Source of the DNA: Novosphingobium sp. EMRT-2
Lineage (GTDB): Bacteria > Pseudomonadota > Alphaproteobacteria > Sphingomonadales > Sphingomonadaceae
Direction: 5' to 3'
Assembly (NCBI RefSeq): GCF_005145025.1
Contig: NZ_CP039695.1
Coordinates: 2,661,501-2,725,500 of the forward strand
DNA length: 64,000 nt
Below are positions 50,809 to 61,575 of the stretch, piece by piece. A program made the translations under genes and the position numbers. The notes under the pieces were generated by a model. It ran no database searches and was not told the origin of the DNA. It saw only the letters and a program-made list of their open reading frames with translations. Position 1 is the stretch's first letter. Each line of letters opens with the position of its first letter.

Positions 50809-51999
50809 ATGGCCAAGGCTAAGTTTGAGCGGAACAAGCCGCACTGCAACATCGGCACCATCGGTCACGTCGACCATGGCAAGACCACGCTGACCGCCGC
50901 GATCACCAAGGTGCTCGCGGAAACCGGCGGCGCCGAGTTCACCGACTACGCCAACATCGACAAGGCTCCGGAAGAGCGCGAGCGCGGCATCACCATCTCG
51001 ACCGCCCACGTCGAGTACGAGACGGCCAACCGTCACTACGCGCACGTCGACTGCCCGGGTCACGCTGACTACGTGAAGAACATGATCACCGGTGCCGCCC
51101 AGATGGACGGCGCGATCCTGGTTGTGAACGCCGCTGACGGCCCGATGCCGCAGACCCGCGAACACATCCTGCTTGCCCGCCAGGTCGGCGTGCCGGCGCT
51201 GGTCGTGTACATGAACAAGGTCGACCAGGTCGACGATCCGGAAATCCTCGAGCTCGTCGAGCTCGAAGTGCGCGAACTGCTGTCGTCGTACGACTTCCCG
51301 GGCGACGATATTCCGATCGTCAAGGGTTCGGCCCTGGCCGCTCTCGAAGGTCGCGACGACGAAATCGGCAAGAACTCGATCAATGAGCTGATGGCCGCCG
51401 TCGACAGCTACATCCCGCAGCCGCCGCGCCCGACCGACAAGCCCTTCCTGATGCCCGTCGAAGACGTGTTCTCGATCTCGGGTCGCGGTACTGTCGTCAC
51501 CGGCCGTATCGAAACCGGCATCATCAAGGTGGGTGAAGAAGTCGAAATCATCGGCCTCAAGGACACCGCCAAGACGACCGTCACCGGCGTCGAAATGTTC
51601 CGCAAGCTGCTCGATCAGGGTGAGGCCGGCGACAACATCGGTGCGCTGATCCGTGGTATCAAGCGTGAAGAAGTCGAGCGTGGCCAGGTTCTCGCCAAGC
51701 CCGGTTCGGTGACGCCGCACACCGAATTCTCGGCCGAAGTCTACGTGCTGTCGAAGGACGAAGGTGGCCGTCACACGCCGTTCTTCGCCAACTACCGCCC
51801 GCAGTTCTACTTCCGCACGACCGACGTGACGGGTGAAGTCGTTCTTCCCGAAGGCACCGAAATGGTGATGCCGGGCGACAACATCACGCTGTCGGTCAAG
51901 CTGATCGCGCCGATCGCCATGGACGAAGGTCTTCGCTTCGCCATCCGCGAAGGCGGCCGGACCGTCGGTTCGGGGGTTGTCAGCAAGATCACGAAGTAA
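50809..51999 (+). CDS. tuf: Elongation factor Tu
   Basis: EF-Tu delivers aminoacyl-tRNA to the ribosome. The 396-residue protein has [10 protein letters not shown] (G1), [11 protein letters not shown] (switch I), [12 protein letters not shown] (G3) and NKVDQVDD (G4), and the standard two beta-barrel domains. Gene spacing from fusA is 140 bases, long enough for its own promoter. A strong terminator follows, so it is the last gene of the str operon in this genome. Confidence 0.98.
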   Translation: MAKAKFERNKPHCNIGTIGHVDHGKTTLTAAITKVLAETGGAEFTDYANIDKAPEERERGITISTAHVEYETANRHYAHVDCPGHADYVKNMITGAAQMDGAILVVNAADGPMPQTREHILLARQVGVPALVVYMNKVDQVDDPEILELVELEVRELLSSYDFPGDDIPIVKGSALAALEGRDDEIGKNSINELMAAVDSYIPQPPRPTDKPFLMPVEDVFSISGRGTVVTGRIETGIIKVGEEVEIIGLKDTAKTTVTGVEMFRKLLDQGEAGDNIGALIRGIKREEVERGQVLAKPGSVTPHTEFSAEVYVLSKDEGGRHTPFFANYRPQFYFRTTDVTGEVVLPEGTEMVMPGDNITLSVKLIAPIAMDEGLRFAIREGGRTVGSGVVSKITK

Positions 52000-52012
52000 T
52001 ATAGGCCGCGCA

Positions 52013-52049
52013 CCGGCGGGAGATTCGCTCTCCCGCCGGCCGGTTTTTT
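52013..52049 (+). terminator. Rho-independent terminator after tuf
   Basis: CCGGCGGGAGA at 52013-52023 pairs with TCTCCCGCCGG at 52029-52039 around TTCGC, an 11-base stem. CCGG then a six-T run follows at 52044-52049. It separates the str operon from the S10 operon, so rpsJ must have its own promoter in the 80 bases that follow. Confidence 0.9.
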
Positions 52050-52131
52050 GATCGGTCGGCCCGCTTTCTCCTCCGGGATGATGGGTGGGATGGCCGGTTT
52101 TGTTTTTGCTCTTTCGCATCGGTAAACGGAC

Positions 52132-52443
52132 ATGGAAGCCCAGAATATCCGCATTCGCCTCAAGGCCTTTGATCATCGCGTACTTGACCAGGCCACTGGA
52201 GAAATCGCGGACACCGCGCGCCGCACCGGCGCTCTCATCCGGGGTCCCATTCCGCTGCCGACGCGCATCGAGAAGTTCTGCGTCAACCGTGGACCGCACA
52301 TCGACAAGAAGTCGCGTGAGCAGTTCGAGGTCCGCACCTACAAGCGCCTGCTCGACATCGTGCAGCCCAATGCGGCCACCGTCGACGCGCTGATGAAGCT
52401 GGACCTTGCGGCCGGCGTCAACGTCGAGATCAAGCTGGCGTAA
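52132..52443 (+). CDS. rpsJ: 30S ribosomal protein S10
   Basis: S10 (NusE) is a 30S head protein and an antitermination factor. The 103-residue length is normal, with [20 protein letters not shown] near the start and [20 protein letters not shown] in the middle. First gene of the S10 operon. The 299-base gap to rplC is far longer than usual and carries palindromes. Confidence 0.98.
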   Translation: MEAQNIRIRLKAFDHRVLDQATGEIADTARRTGALIRGPIPLPTRIEKFCVNRGPHIDKKSREQFEVRTYKRLLDIVQPNAATVDALMKLDLAAGVNVEIKLA

Positions 52444-52461
52444 GCCCGCTTGCGTTTTTAG

Positions 52462-52653
52462 CCCCCGCGCAAGCGGGGGTCTCAAGAGGCCGGATCGAAC
52501 CTCTCAGGTTATTCAAACCGGCCCGAGGTCCTCGCTTTCGCGGGGGAGCGAACGAAAAGCAGACGCTTTTCATTCTTGGGATACCTCCGGCATTCGTCCT
52601 TCGGGGCAACTGGCCGGGCAAGCGTCCCCCGTTCGCTCCCGTTATGCGGGGGC
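52462..52653. repeat. Palindrome-rich spacer between rpsJ and rplC
   Basis: Three nested elements lie here. CCCCCGC-GCAA-GCGGGGG at 52462-52479 is a tight hairpin; GAAAAGC-AGAC-GCTTTTC at 52554-52571 is a second; and GGGAGCGAACG at 52544-52554 is inverted at 52630-52640. The CGC-rich cores are the type dispersed between sphingomonad genes. The block probably inserted into the S10 operon, since these genes normally lie close together. Confidence 0.65.
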
Positions 52654-52742
52654 ACTCAGCCCGGACGGGGCATGCTTCACATACGGGCTGAACACGCCTG
52701 CGGGGATGGGCCTCGCAGGCCTCTGTGATGGAGTATTGGATC

Positions 52743-53501
52743 ATGCGCACCGGCGTGATCGCGAAGAAGGTCGGGATGACCCGCCTTTTCCAGGAAGATG
52801 GTCGGCACGTGCCGGTCACCGTCCTTTCGCTTGAAAATTGCCAGGTGGTTTCGGTCCGCACCGCTGACCGCGACGGTTACGTCGCGCTGCAGCTGGGTGC
52901 AGGCCAGGCCAAGCAGAAGAACGTCGCCAAGCCGCAGCGCGAACATTTCGCGAAGGCGGAAGTCGAGCTGAAGATGCAGGTCGCCGAGTTCCGCGTCGCT
53001 GACGACGCGCTGCTCGATGTCGGCTCCACCATCGCCGCTTCGCACTTCGTCGCCGGGCAGTATGTCGACATCACCGGCCACACGCAGGGCAAGGGCTTCG
53101 CCGGCGCCATGAAGCGCTGGGGTTTCGGCGGTATGCGCGCGACGCACGGCGTCTCGATCTCGCACCGTGCTCATGGTTCGACCGGTAACCGCCAGGATCC
53201 GGGCCGCGTCTTCAAGAACAAGAAGATGGCCGGCCACATGGGCGACCGCCAGCGCACCCAGCAGAACCTCGAAGTCGTCCGCACCGACGACGAGCGTGGC
53301 CTGATCTTCGTCAAGGGCTCGGTCCCGGGCGCGAAGAACGGCTGGCTGCTCGTCCGCGACGCCGTGAAGGTCGATCGCCACGCGGAAGCCCCGTACCCCG
53401 CCGGCCTCAAGCAGGTCGCCAACAACAACGATGCGGCTCCGGCCGACACGCCTGCGGCAGACGTCGCGGCGGTCGAGTCGACCGAAGGCCAGGAGGGCTA
53501 A
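52743..53501 (+). CDS. rplC: 50S ribosomal protein L3
   Basis: L3 reaches from the surface to the peptidyl transferase centre. The 252-residue protein is longer than E. coli L3 (209) by an Ala/Pro/Asp-rich C-terminal tail (about residues 225-252). The core [20 protein letters not shown] and [20 protein letters not shown] region is intact, including the Gln that is methylated elsewhere. ATG 52743 follows GGAGTATTGG; the two earlier in-frame ATGs lack a site. Confidence 0.97.
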   Translation: MRTGVIAKKVGMTRLFQEDGRHVPVTVLSLENCQVVSVRTADRDGYVALQLGAGQAKQKNVAKPQREHFAKAEVELKMQVAEFRVADDALLDVGSTIAASHFVAGQYVDITGHTQGKGFAGAMKRWGFGGMRATHGVSISHRAHGSTGNRQDPGRVFKNKKMAGHMGDRQRTQQNLEVVRTDDERGLIFVKGSVPGAKNGWLLVRDAVKVDRHAEAPYPAGLKQVANNNDAAPADTPAADVAAVESTEGQEG

Positions 53502-53504
53502 GTC

Positions 53505-54128
53505 GTGAAGGTTCAGGTCCTCAATCTGGACGGTAGCGCCGCTGGCGACGTCGAGCTTTCGGATGACGTGTTCGGCATCGCGCCGCGCACCGACATCCTG
53601 CATCGCGTCGTGACGTGGCAGCTTGAAAACCGTCGCGGCATCGCCCGCAAGGCGCGCGAACGTTCCGACGTCGCCCGCACCGGCAAGAAGTTCGGCCGCC
53701 AGAAGGGCGGCGGCACCGCCCGTCACGGCGACCGCAAGGCGCCCGTGTTCATCGGCGGCGGCAAGGCGCACGGCCCGCGCGTTCGCGAGTTCAACATCTC
53801 GCTGAACAAGAAGGTTCGCGCGCTCGGCCTCAAGATGGCGCTCTCGGCCAAGGCCCAGCAGGGTCTGGTCGTGGTCGACAGCCTGGAGCTGAAGGACGCG
53901 AAGACTAAGGCGCTGGCCGGCCAGCTCGCCAAGGCGGGCTTCGGCAAGAAGGTGCTGGTGATAGACGGTGAGCAGGTGAACGAAGGTTTCGCCCGCGCTT
54001 CGGCCAACCTGGTCGGCGTGAACGTGCTCCCCGCGGTCGGCGCCAATGTCTATGACATCCTGAAGCATGATACGCTGGTGCTGACGCGCGCCGCGGTCGA
54101 AAAGCTGGAGGCGCGTTTCAATGGCTAA
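53505..54128 (+). CDS. rplD: 50S ribosomal protein L4
   Basis: L4 lines the polypeptide exit tunnel and in E. coli represses the S10 operon. The 207-residue protein uses a GTG start at 53505, with AGGAGGGCTAA just upstream. The tunnel loop region [20 protein letters not shown] is present. Its end overlaps rplW by eight bases. Confidence 0.97.
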   Translation: MKVQVLNLDGSAAGDVELSDDVFGIAPRTDILHRVVTWQLENRRGIARKARERSDVARTGKKFGRQKGGGTARHGDRKAPVFIGGGKAHGPRVREFNISLNKKVRALGLKMALSAKAQQGLVVVDSLELKDAKTKALAGQLAKAGFGKKVLVIDGEQVNEGFARASANLVGVNVLPAVGANVYDILKHDTLVLTRAAVEKLEARFNG

Positions 54129-54426
54129 GGACGCAATCGACACGCGTCACTATGACGTGATCGTGGCTCCCCACATCACTGAAAAGGCGACGCTGCTCAG
54201 CGAGCACAACGCCGTGGTCTTCAAGGTGGCGGATTCCGCGACCAAGCCGGAGATCAAGGCGGCGGTCGAAGCCCTCTTCAACGTGAAGGTCACGGGTGTG
54301 AACACCCTGACCCAGAAGGGCAAGACCAAGCGGTGGAAGGGCAAGCCCTATCGCCGTTCGGACGTCAAGAAGGCCGTCGTGACGCTGGCTGCTGGCCAGT
54401 CGATCGACGTGACCAGCGGTATCTGA
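54121..54426 (+). CDS. rplW: 50S ribosomal protein L23
   Basis: L23 sits at the exit tunnel and docks trigger factor and SRP. The 101-residue protein has [20 protein letters not shown] and the conserved loop residues [19 protein letters not shown]. It overlaps the end of rplD, indicating translational coupling. The family usually has 95-105 residues. Confidence 0.97.
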   Translation: MAKDAIDTRHYDVIVAPHITEKATLLSEHNAVVFKVADSATKPEIKAAVEALFNVKVTGVNTLTQKGKTKRWKGKPYRRSDVKKAVVTLAAGQSIDVTSGI

Positions 54427-54439
54427 GGCGCGCACGACC

Positions 54440-55276
54440 ATGGCACTCAAGAACTACAATCCGACCAGCCCCGCGCGCCGCGGCCTGATCCTCGTCGACA
54501 AGTCGTCGCTGTGGAAGGGCAAGCCCGTCAAGGCGCTGACCGAAGGCAAGAACAAGACCGGCGGCCGCAACAACAAGGGTCACGTGACCTCGCGCGGCAT
54601 CGCGGGCGGCCACAAGCAGAAGTACCGCTACATCGACTTCAAGCGTCGCAAGTGGGACATGCCGGCCACTGTCGAGCGTCTGGAATACGACCCCAACCGC
54701 ACCGCGTTCATCGCGCTCGTCAAGTACGAGGACGGCGAGCAGGCCTATATCCTGGCGCCGCAGCGTCTGGCCGTTGGTGACGTCGTCGTCGCCGGCGAAA
54801 AGACCGACGTGAAGCCGGGCAACGCCATGCTGCTGTCGCAGATGCCGGTCGGCACCATCATCCACAACGTGGAGATGAAGCCGGGCAAGGGCGGCCAGAT
54901 CGCGCGTTCGGCGGGCACCTATGTGCAGCTCGTCGGCCGTGACCGTGGCATGGTCATCGTCCGCTTGAACTCGGGCGAGCAGCGCTACCTGCGCGGTGAC
55001 TGCATGGGCACCGTCGGCGCGGTCTCGAACCCCGACAACTCGAACCAGAACCTTGCCAAGGCCGGCCGCAACCGCTGGCTGGGCAAGCGTCCGCTGACGC
55101 GTGGTGTCGCCAAGAACCCGGTCGACCACCCGCATGGTGGTGGTGAAGGCCGGACTTCGGGCGGCCGCCATCCCGTGACGCCGTGGGGCAAGCCGACCAA
55201 GGGCGCCCGCACCCGTCACAACAAGCAGACGGACAAGTTCATCATCCGTTCGCGCCACGCGAAGAAGAAGAGGTAA
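54440..55276 (+). CDS. rplB: 50S ribosomal protein L2
   Basis: L2 is required for subunit association and peptidyl transferase assembly. The 278-residue protein starts [15 protein letters not shown] and has the C-terminal [18 protein letters not shown] loop containing the essential His. Spacing to rplW is 13 bases, with a site GAGGCGC upstream. Confidence 0.98.
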   Translation: MALKNYNPTSPARRGLILVDKSSLWKGKPVKALTEGKNKTGGRNNKGHVTSRGIAGGHKQKYRYIDFKRRKWDMPATVERLEYDPNRTAFIALVKYEDGEQAYILAPQRLAVGDVVVAGEKTDVKPGNAMLLSQMPVGTIIHNVEMKPGKGGQIARSAGTYVQLVGRDRGMVIVRLNSGEQRYLRGDCMGTVGAVSNPDNSNQNLAKAGRNRWLGKRPLTRGVAKNPVDHPHGGGEGRTSGGRHPVTPWGKPTKGARTRHNKQTDKFIIRSRHAKKKR

Positions 55277-55282
55277 TCGACC

Positions 55283-55561
55283 ATGGCACGTTCCGTCTGG
55301 AAGGGCCCCTTCGTCGACCTGCATCTCCTGAAGAAGGCGGAAGCCGCTCAGGACGCTGGTACCCGCGCCGGCCCGATCAAGACCTGGTCGCGGCGTTCGA
55401 CGATCCTGCCGCAGTTCGTTGGCCTGACGTTCAACGTCTACAACGGCCAGAAGTTCATCCCCGTCTCCGTCTCGGAAGAGATGGTCGGCCACAAGCTTGG
55501 CGAGTTCGCGCCCACGCGCAACTTCCCCGGCCACGCCGCTGACAAGAAGGGCAAGCGCTGA
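55283..55561 (+). CDS. rpsS: 30S ribosomal protein S19
   Basis: S19 forms the head contact with 23S rRNA bridge B1a. The 92-residue protein begins [18 protein letters not shown] and ends in the basic [10 protein letters not shown]. Its stop overlaps the rplV start at base 55561. Confidence 0.98.
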   Translation: MARSVWKGPFVDLHLLKKAEAAQDAGTRAGPIKTWSRRSTILPQFVGLTFNVYNGQKFIPVSVSEEMVGHKLGEFAPTRNFPGHAADKKGKR

Positions 55562-55938
55562 TGAGCAAGCCTAAGGCACCCCGTCGCGTCGGCGACAAGG
55601 AAGCGCTGTCGGTCGGCACGCAGATCCGCGGTTCGGCCCAGAAGCTGAACCTCGTTGCAGGCCTGATCCGCGGCCGCAAGGCCGAAGAGGCCATGAACAT
55701 CCTTGCCTTCTCGAAGAAGGCGATGGCGGTTGACGCGCGCAAGGTTCTCGCTTCGGCGATCGCCAACGCGGAAAACAACCACAACCTGGACGTTGACGCG
55801 CTGGTCGTGGCGGAAGCCTCGGTCGGCAAGTCGATCACGATGAAGCGCTTCCACACGCGTGGTCGTGGCAAGTCGACCCGGATCCTCAAGCCGTTCTCGC
55901 GGCTGCGGATCGTTGTCCGCGAAGTCGAGGAGGCCTGA
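55561..55938 (+). CDS. rplV: 50S ribosomal protein L22
   Basis: L22 lines the exit tunnel with its beta-hairpin. The 125-residue protein has [20 protein letters not shown] and the hairpin tip region [20 protein letters not shown], where macrolide-resistance changes map in other bacteria. It shares one base with rpsS and precedes rpsC by two bases. Confidence 0.97.
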   Translation: MSKPKAPRRVGDKEALSVGTQIRGSAQKLNLVAGLIRGRKAEEAMNILAFSKKAMAVDARKVLASAIANAENNHNLDVDALVVAEASVGKSITMKRFHTRGRGKSTRILKPFSRLRIVVREVEEA

Positions 55939-55940
55939 TC

Positions 55941-56636
55941 ATGGGTCACAAGACCAACCCCATCGGTCTGCGCCTGCAGATCAACCGCACCTGGGACAGC
56001 CGCTGGTACGCCGAAGGGCGCAACTACGAGCAGCTGCTCAAGGAAGACCTTCAGATCCGCAAGTTCATCGTTGAAACGCTGCCGCAGGCCGCGATTTCGA
56101 AGGTGGTGATCGAACGTCCGGCCAAGCTGTGCCGCGTGTCGATCTATGCGGCCCGTCCCGGTGTGATCATCGGCAAGAAGGGCGCGGACATCGAGAAGCT
56201 GCGCTCGAAGCTGGCCACGATGACCGGCAGCGACGTGAAGCTGAACATCGTTGAAATCCGCAAGCCGGAAATCGACGCCAAGCTCGTCGCCCAAGGTGTT
56301 GCCGACCAGCTCATCCGCCGCGTCGCCTTCCGCCGCGCGATGAAGCGCGCCGTGCAGTCCGCCCTCCGTCTTGGCGCCGAAGGCATCAAGATCACGTGTG
56401 GCGGCCGTCTCGGCGGCGCGGAAATCGCCCGCGTCGAATGGTACCGCGAAGGTCGCGTTCCGCTGCACACGCTGCGCGCGAACATCGACTACGCCGAAGC
56501 CGAAGCCCTGACCGCCTATGGCGTGATCGGCATCAAGTGCTGGATCTTCAAGGGCGAGATCCTGGGGCACGACCCGATGGCGCAGGACCGGCTGATGATG
56601 GAGGCTCAGACCTCCGGCGTCCGCCCGGCGCGCTGA
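55941..56636 (+). CDS. rpsC: 30S ribosomal protein S3
   Basis: S3 is part of the mRNA entry tunnel. The 231-residue protein has [20 protein letters not shown] at the start, the KH-domain motif [19 protein letters not shown] and the C-terminal [18 protein letters not shown]. Normal length for alphaproteobacteria. Confidence 0.98.
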   Translation: MGHKTNPIGLRLQINRTWDSRWYAEGRNYEQLLKEDLQIRKFIVETLPQAAISKVVIERPAKLCRVSIYAARPGVIIGKKGADIEKLRSKLATMTGSDVKLNIVEIRKPEIDAKLVAQGVADQLIRRVAFRRAMKRAVQSALRLGAEGIKITCGGRLGGAEIARVEWYREGRVPLHTLRANIDYAEAEALTAYGVIGIKCWIFKGEILGHDPMAQDRLMMEAQTSGVRPAR

Positions 56637-56657
56637 GGCTCAGGATAGAGAAGCACC

Positions 56658-57092
56658 ATGCTGCAACCGAAGAAGACCAAGTTCCGCAAGGCCTTCAAGG
56701 GCCGGATCAAGGGCGACGCCAAGGGCGGTACGGACCTGAACTTCGGCTCCTATGGCCTGAAGGCGCTGGAGCCGGAGCGTGTCACCGCGCGCCAGATCGA
56801 AGCCGCCCGCCGTGCGATCACGCGCCACATCAAGCGTCAGGGACGCCTGTGGATCCGCGTGTTCCCCGACGTGCCGGTTTCGAAGAAGCCCGCCGAAGTC
56901 CGTCAGGGCAAGGGCAAGGGTTCGGTCGAATACTGGGCAGCCCGCGTCAAGCCGGGCCGCATCCTGTTCGAACTGGACGGCGTTGCCGGTCCGCTCGCCG
57001 CGGAAGCGTTCAGCCGCGCCGCGATGAAGCTGCCCATCAAGACCAAGGTCGTCGCCCGTCTTGGCGACACCTCGCACCTGGGAGGCGAATAA
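56658..57092 (+). CDS. rplP: 50S ribosomal protein L16
   Basis: L16 organises the A site of the 50S subunit. The 144-residue protein begins [18 protein letters not shown] and contains RMGKGKG-type sequence as [19 protein letters not shown]. Its stop shares a base with the rpmC start. Confidence 0.97.
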   Translation: MLQPKKTKFRKAFKGRIKGDAKGGTDLNFGSYGLKALEPERVTARQIEAARRAITRHIKRQGRLWIRVFPDVPVSKKPAEVRQGKGKGSVEYWAARVKPGRILFELDGVAGPLAAEAFSRAAMKLPIKTKVVARLGDTSHLGGE

Positions 57093-57295
57093 TGGCCAAG
57101 TTCGAAGACCTGCGCGTCAAGAGCGATGACCAGCTTTCGGCCGATCTTGCCGAACTGAAGCGCGAGCAGTTCAACCTGCGCTTCCAGGCTGCGACCAACC
57201 AGCTCGAACGTCCGGCGCGCATCAAGGAAGTGCGCCGCGACATCGCTCGCATCAAGACGCTGCAGACTGAGCGTTCTCAGGCTGCCAAGGCGTAA
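57092..57295 (+). CDS. rpmC: 50S ribosomal protein L29
   Basis: L29 lies beside L23 at the tunnel exit. The 67-residue helical protein reads [20 protein letters not shown] then [17 protein letters not shown] and [14 protein letters not shown], the family pattern. It overlaps rplP by one base in the S10 operon. Confidence 0.97.
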   Translation: MAKFEDLRVKSDDQLSADLAELKREQFNLRFQAATNQLERPARIKEVRRDIARIKTLQTERSQAAKA

Positions 57296-57306
57296 GGAGT
57301 CACACG

Positions 57307-57576
57307 ATGCCCAAGCGTATCCTTATCGGGACCGTGGTCTCCGACAAGACCGACAAGACCGTGGTCGTGAAGGTCGAGCGCAAGGTGAAGCACCCGCTCT
57401 ACGGGAAGATCATCCGCCGCTCGAAGAAGTATCACGCCCATGACGAGGCGAATGCCTACAAGACCGGCGAGACCGTGCGGATCGAAGAGACCGCGCCGGT
57501 TTCCAAGCTGAAGACCTGGAAGGTTATCGAACGGGTCCAGGCCGGCAAGGGCACCGCCGTCGAAGCGGACGTCTAA
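57307..57576 (+). CDS. rpsQ: 30S ribosomal protein S17
   Basis: S17 is an OB-fold primary 16S-binding protein. The 89-residue protein has [20 protein letters not shown] and [20 protein letters not shown]. Last gene of the S10 operon by the usual layout; a 64-base gap with a small hairpin (TGCCGGA/TCCGGCA, 57598-57616) leads to rplN. Confidence 0.98.
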   Translation: MPKRILIGTVVSDKTDKTVVVKVERKVKHPLYGKIIRRSKKYHAHDEANAYKTGETVRIEETAPVSKLKTWKVIERVQAGKGTAVEADV

Positions 57577-57640
57577 GAGCAGCGACAATTTTGGAACTGC
57601 CGGACTGGTTCCGGCAAGCCAGTGAGAAGGAACCGGATCA

Positions 57641-58009
57641 ATGATCCAGATGCAATCCAATCTCGACGTCGCGGACAACAGCGGCGCGAAGCGCGTCCAG
57701 TGCATCAAGGTGCTGGGCGGGTCGAAGCGCCGTTTTGCCGGCGTCGGCGACATCATCGTGGTGTCGGTGAAGGAAGCGCAGCCGCGCGCCCGCGTGAAGA
57801 AGGGTGACGTGCACCGCGCCGTGATCGTTCGCACGAAGAAGGACGTGCGCCGTCCCGACGGCAGTGTGATCCGCTTCGACAGCAACGCCGCCGTGCTCGT
57901 CGGCAAGAACGAAGAGCCGATCGGCACGCGTATCTTCGGCCCCGTGGTGCGCGAACTGCGCGGCCGTGGCTTCATGAAGATCATCTCGCTCGCTCCGGAG
58001 GTGCTGTAA
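57641..58009 (+). CDS. rplN: 50S ribosomal protein L14
   Basis: L14 forms inter-subunit bridge B8. The 122-residue protein begins [20 protein letters not shown] and ends [16 protein letters not shown]. First gene of the spc block. The start codon follows GAGAAGGAACC. Its stop overlaps the rplX ATG at one base. Confidence 0.98.
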   Translation: MIQMQSNLDVADNSGAKRVQCIKVLGGSKRRFAGVGDIIVVSVKEAQPRARVKKGDVHRAVIVRTKKDVRRPDGSVIRFDSNAAVLVGKNEEPIGTRIFGPVVRELRGRGFMKIISLAPEVL

Positions 58010-58326
58010 TGGCCGCCGCCAAGATCAAGAAGGGTGACAGCGTCGTCGTCCGTTCGGGCAAGGACAAGGGCCGCACCGGCACGGTGCTCCAGGTTCTCCC
58101 GAAGGAAGACAAGATCGTCGTCGCCGGCGTGAACATCGCCGCGCGTCACCGCAAGCCGAGCCAGCAGAACCCGCAGGGTGGCATCGATCGCCGCGAAGCG
58201 CCGATGCACATCTCGAAGGTTGCCATCGCCGACAAGGACGGCAAGCCGACCCGCGTTCGTTTCGAAACGAAGGACGGCAAGAAGGTCCGCGTCGCCGTGA
58301 AGTCCGGGGAGACGATCGATGGCTGA
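58009..58326 (+). CDS. rplX: 50S ribosomal protein L24
   Basis: L24 is an assembly initiator protein of the 50S subunit. The 105-residue protein has the KOW motif [20 protein letters not shown] and [20 protein letters not shown]. It overlaps rplE by eight bases. Confidence 0.98.
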   Translation: MAAAKIKKGDSVVVRSGKDKGRTGTVLQVLPKEDKIVVAGVNIAARHRKPSQQNPQGGIDRREAPMHISKVAIADKDGKPTRVRFETKDGKKVRVAVKSGETIDG

Positions 58327-58900
58327 CAAGTACGTTCCGCGCCTGAAGACGAAGTACGCCGACGAGATCGCCAAGGCGATGCAGGCTAAGTTCGGCTACA
58401 AGAACGCGCTCGAAATCCCGAAGATCGAGAAGATCACGCTCAACATGGGCGTCGGCGAAGCGAGCCAGGACAAGAAGAAGGTCCAGACCGCCGCCGCGGA
58501 AATGGAGCTGATCGCCGGCCAGAAGCCCGTGATCACCAAGGCGAAGAAGTCGATCGCGCAGTTCAAGCTGCGTGAAGGCATGCCGATCGGTTGCAAGGTT
58601 ACCCTGCGCCGCGAACGCATGTACGAATTTCTCGACCGCCTGGTCACCATCGCGATGCCCCGTATCCGCGACTTCCGTGGTCTGAACCCGAAGTCGTTCG
58701 ACGGTCGCGGCAACTACGCGATGGGTCTGAAAGAGCAGATCATCTTCCCCGAGATCAGCTACGATCAGATCGAGAAGGTGCGTGGCATGGACATCATCGT
58801 CACCACCACCGCCAAGACGGACGAAGAAGCGCGAGAACTGCTGCGTCTTTTCGGTTTCCCGTTCCCGCAGGAAGCTGCTGAACAGCAGCAGGCCGCCTGA
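58319..58900 (+). CDS. rplE: 50S ribosomal protein L5
   Basis: L5 binds 5S rRNA and contacts P-site tRNA. The 193-residue protein has [20 protein letters not shown] and [21 protein letters not shown] Gln/Ala tail of about ten residues extends past the usual end. It overlaps rplX. Confidence 0.98.
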   Translation: MADKYVPRLKTKYADEIAKAMQAKFGYKNALEIPKIEKITLNMGVGEASQDKKKVQTAAAEMELIAGQKPVITKAKKSIAQFKLREGMPIGCKVTLRRERMYEFLDRLVTIAMPRIRDFRGLNPKSFDGRGNYAMGLKEQIIFPEISYDQIEKVRGMDIIVTTTAKTDEEARELLRLFGFPFPQEAAEQQQAA

Positions 58901-58927
58901 GCCAGAATTTAGGAAGAGCTTAAGTCC

Positions 58928-59233
58928 ATGGCGAAACTGAGTTCGATCAACAAGAACGAGAAGCGCAAGAAGCTCGTTCAGAAGTATGCGGCCAAGTATG
59001 CCGCGCTGAAGGCCCAGGCCGACGACGAAGCGCTCGACGAAACCGAGCGCCTGATCGCGCGCCTCAAGATGGCGGAACTGCCGCGCAACGCGAACCCGAC
59101 CCGGGTGCGCAACCGCTGCAACACCACCGGCCGCCCGCGTGGCTACTACCGCAAGTTCGGCCTGTGCCGCGTCGAGCTGCGCGACCTCGCCAACAAGGGG
59201 CTTATCCCCGGCGTGACCAAGTCGAGCTGGTAA
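58928..59233 (+). CDS. rpsN: 30S ribosomal protein S14 (zinc-independent form)
   Basis: S14 lies in the 30S head. The 101-residue length and lack of paired CxxC zinc ligands mark the long, zinc-independent type; only single Cys are seen in RNRCNTTGR and GLCRVEL. The C-terminus [11 protein letters not shown] is conserved. Confidence 0.98.
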   Translation: MAKLSSINKNEKRKKLVQKYAAKYAALKAQADDEALDETERLIARLKMAELPRNANPTRVRNRCNTTGRPRGYYRKFGLCRVELRDLANKGLIPGVTKSSW

Positions 59234-59243
59234 GGATCATCCG

Positions 59244-59639
59244 ATGGCATTGACCGACCCCCTGGGTGATATGCTCACCCGCATCCGCAACGGCCAGCAG
59301 GCGAAGAAGGACTCTGTCCTCTCGCCCGCGTCGAAGCTGCGCGCCCACGTGCTCGAGGTTCTCCAGCGCGAAGGCTACATCCGTGGCTTCAGCGAAGACA
59401 ACACGGGCCTGCACCCGCAGCTTCGCATCGAGCTGAAGTATTTCGAGGGCCAGCCCGCGATCAAGCACGTGGCCCGTGTCTCCAAGCCTGGCCGCCGCGT
59501 CTATTCGGGTTCCAAGGAACTTCCGGTGGTGCGCAATGGCCTTGGCATCACCATCGTCTCGACGCCGAAGGGCGTGCTCTCGGATGCCGAGGCGCGCGCT
59601 GCCAACGTCGGCGGCGAAGTGCTGGCGGAGGTGTTCTGA
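59244..59639 (+). CDS. rpsH: 30S ribosomal protein S8
   Basis: S8 is a primary 16S-binding protein and, in E. coli, the autogenous repressor of the spc operon. The 131-residue protein begins [20 protein letters not shown] and ends in the conserved GGEVLAEVF. Its stop shares one base with the rplF ATG. Confidence 0.98.
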   Translation: MALTDPLGDMLTRIRNGQQAKKDSVLSPASKLRAHVLEVLQREGYIRGFSEDNTGLHPQLRIELKYFEGQPAIKHVARVSKPGRRVYSGSKELPVVRNGLGITIVSTPKGVLSDAEARAANVGGEVLAEVF

Positions 59640-60172
59640 TGAGCCGCATCGGCAAAAGGCCGGTGACGATCCCGAGTGGCGTCACCGCGAACATCGCGGA
59701 CGGCGTGCTGACCGTGAAAGGCCCCAAGGGCACGCTCACGCTCTCGCTGCGCGACGAAATCAGCTACACGGTGGAAGGCGACGCCATCATCGTGAAGCCG
59801 GCGAACGACACCAAGCAGGCGCGCGCCTTCTGGGGCATGCAGCGCACGCTGGTCGATAACCTCGTCACCGGCGTGACCCAGGGCTACACCAAGGTTCTGG
59901 AAATCACCGGTGTCGGCTATCGCGCCAACTCGCAGGGCAAGAACCTGAAGCTGCAGCTCGGCTACAGCCACGACGTCGATTTCGCCGTGCCGGAAGGCAT
60001 CGAGATCAAGACCCCGGATAACACCACGGTCGAAATCTCGGGCATCGACAAGCAGAAGGTCGGCCAGGTAGCCGCCGAGATCCGCCGCTGGCGCAAGCCC
60101 GAACCCTACAAGGGCAAGGGCATCAAGTACCGCGGCGAGTACATCTTCCGCAAGGAAGGGAAGAAGAAGTAA
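59639..60172 (+). CDS. rplF: 50S ribosomal protein L6
   Basis: L6 sits near the GTPase centre. The 177-residue protein begins [20 protein letters not shown] and contains the signature [17 protein letters not shown] near the C-terminus. One-base overlaps with rpsH and rplR suggest coupled translation. Confidence 0.98.
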   Translation: MSRIGKRPVTIPSGVTANIADGVLTVKGPKGTLTLSLRDEISYTVEGDAIIVKPANDTKQARAFWGMQRTLVDNLVTGVTQGYTKVLEITGVGYRANSQGKNLKLQLGYSHDVDFAVPEGIEIKTPDNTTVEISGIDKQKVGQVAAEIRRWRKPEPYKGKGIKYRGEYIFRKEGKKK

Positions 60173-60522
60173 TGGCCAAGCTGTCTCTCTTCGATCGCCG
60201 CCGTCGCCGCGTCCGCACCGCGCTCAAGGCGCGCTCCGGTGGCCGTCCGCGCCTTTCGGTGCACCGCTCGGGTCGCCACATCTACGCCCAGATCATCGAC
60301 GATGCCGCCGGCCGCACGCTGGCCGCCGCCTCGACGCTGGTGAAGGGCGAGAAGTCGATCGGCGCCAACGTCGACGCCGCAGCCAAGGTCGGCAAGGAAA
60401 TCGCCGAGAAGGCGAAGGCCGCCGGCATCACCACCGTCGTGTTCGATCGCGGCGGCTTCCTGTTCCATGGCCGCGTCAAGGCGCTGGCTGACGCTGCCCG
60501 CGAAGGCGGCCTGGAGTTCTGA
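60172..60522 (+). CDS. rplR: 50S ribosomal protein L18
   Basis: L18 binds 5S rRNA with L5. The 116-residue protein shows [20 protein letters not shown] and [20 protein letters not shown]. The basic N-terminus [15 protein letters not shown] is typical. It precedes rpsE by two bases. Confidence 0.98.
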   Translation: MAKLSLFDRRRRRVRTALKARSGGRPRLSVHRSGRHIYAQIIDDAAGRTLAAASTLVKGEKSIGANVDAAAKVGKEIAEKAKAAGITTVVFDRGGFLFHGRVKALADAAREGGLEF

Positions 60523-60524
60523 GC

Positions 60525-61244
60525 ATGGCTGACGAAACCAACCTGGAAGGCGCAGCCGTCGCCGTCGAAGCCGGCGCTGGCGCCGGTGAGCAGCGTGAAG
60601 GTCGTCGCGGCCGTGGCCGTGGCGGTGATCGTGGCGAGCGCGGTGAGCGTGGCGGCCGTGGCCGTCGCGACGACCGTCGCGGTCGTGGCAACAACGAGGA
60701 AGAAGGTGGCGAGGAGCTGATCGAAAAGCTCGTCCACATCAACCGCGTTTCCAAGACCGTGAAGGGCGGCAAGCGCTTCGGCTTTGCCGCGCTGGTCGTG
60801 GTCGGCGATGGCAAGGGCCGCGTCGGCTTCGGGCATGGCAAGGCGCGCGAAGTGCCCGAAGCCATCACCAAGGCCACCGCTTCCGCCAAGAAGAAGATGG
60901 TCCGCGTTCCGCTGAAGGAAGGCCGCACCCTGCACCATGACGGCAAGGGCCGTTTCGGCGCGGGCAAGGTCAACGTCCGTTCGGCTCCGGCCGGTACCGG
61001 CATCATCGCCGGCGGTCCGATGCGCGCCGTCTTCGAAAGCCTGGGCGTTCACGACGTGGTGACCAAGTCGGTCGGCACCTCGAACCCCTACAACATGATC
61101 CGCGCTACCTTCGACGCGCTGCAGGACCAGACTTCGCCGAAGTCGGTCGCCCAGCGTCGCGGCAAGAAGGTCGCCGACCTGCTCGGTCGCGGTGGCGCCA
61201 GCGCGGTGGAGGCGGAAGCCGCCGCCGAAGCCATCGTGGAGTAA
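60525..61244 (+). CDS. rpsE: 30S ribosomal protein S5 with Gly/Arg-rich N-terminal extension
   Basis: S5 acts in mRNA unwinding and decoding fidelity. At 239 residues it is about 70 longer than E. coli S5. The extra part is an N-terminal low-complexity tail (about residues 10-62) rich in Gly, Arg, Asp and Glu, with [19 protein letters not shown]. The conserved core follows: [20 protein letters not shown] and [20 protein letters not shown] charged N-terminal tail like this occurs in sphingomonad S5. Confidence 0.97.
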   Translation: MADETNLEGAAVAVEAGAGAGEQREGRRGRGRGGDRGERGERGGRGRRDDRRGRGNNEEEGGEELIEKLVHINRVSKTVKGGKRFGFAALVVVGDGKGRVGFGHGKAREVPEAITKATASAKKKMVRVPLKEGRTLHHDGKGRFGAGKVNVRSAPAGTGIIAGGPMRAVFESLGVHDVVTKSVGTSNPYNMIRATFDALQDQTSPKSVAQRRGKKVADLLGRGGASAVEAEAAAEAIVE

Positions 61245-61249
61245 GAGAC

Positions 61250-61426
61250 ATGGCGAAGATCAAGATCAAGCAGATCGGCTCGCCGATCCGCCGCCCGGAA
61301 AGCCAGAAGAAGATTCTGGTCGGTCTGGGTCTCGGCAAGATGCACCGCGTGGTCGAGGTGGAAGACACCGCCGAAGTTCGCGGCGCGCTGGCCAAGCTGC
61401 CGCACATGGTGGCGGTGGTCGACTGA
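61250..61426 (+). CDS. rpmD: 50S ribosomal protein L30
   Basis: A 58-residue protein with the L30 signature [20 protein letters not shown] and [23 protein letters not shown] 61250 lies five bases after the rpsE stop. A rho-independent terminator follows, which would end the spc transcript here before rplO. Confidence 0.96.
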   Translation: MAKIKIKQIGSPIRRPESQKKILVGLGLGKMHRVVEVEDTAEVRGALAKLPHMVAVVD

Positions 61427-61453
61427 GCCGAGGGTTCGGGTGAACGCAATCAG

Positions 61454-61486
61454 AAGGCCCCGGTGGAAACGCCGGGGCCTTTCTTG
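61454..61486 (+). terminator. Rho-independent terminator between rpmD and rplO
   Basis: AAGGCCCCGG at 61454-61463 pairs perfectly with CCGGGGCCTT at 61472-61481, followed by TCTTGT. The stem is strong and the tail is moderately T-rich. It would cut rplO and secY off from the upstream spc transcript unless read through. Confidence 0.82.
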
Positions 61487-61575
61487 TGTGACAGGATAGA
61501 GGGTTGCCCGCCGCGTCCGGCAGGGCGCTCGACTCGTCACGCTCCCGACGGTAAAATGCCAGACAGAGGGGCGGC

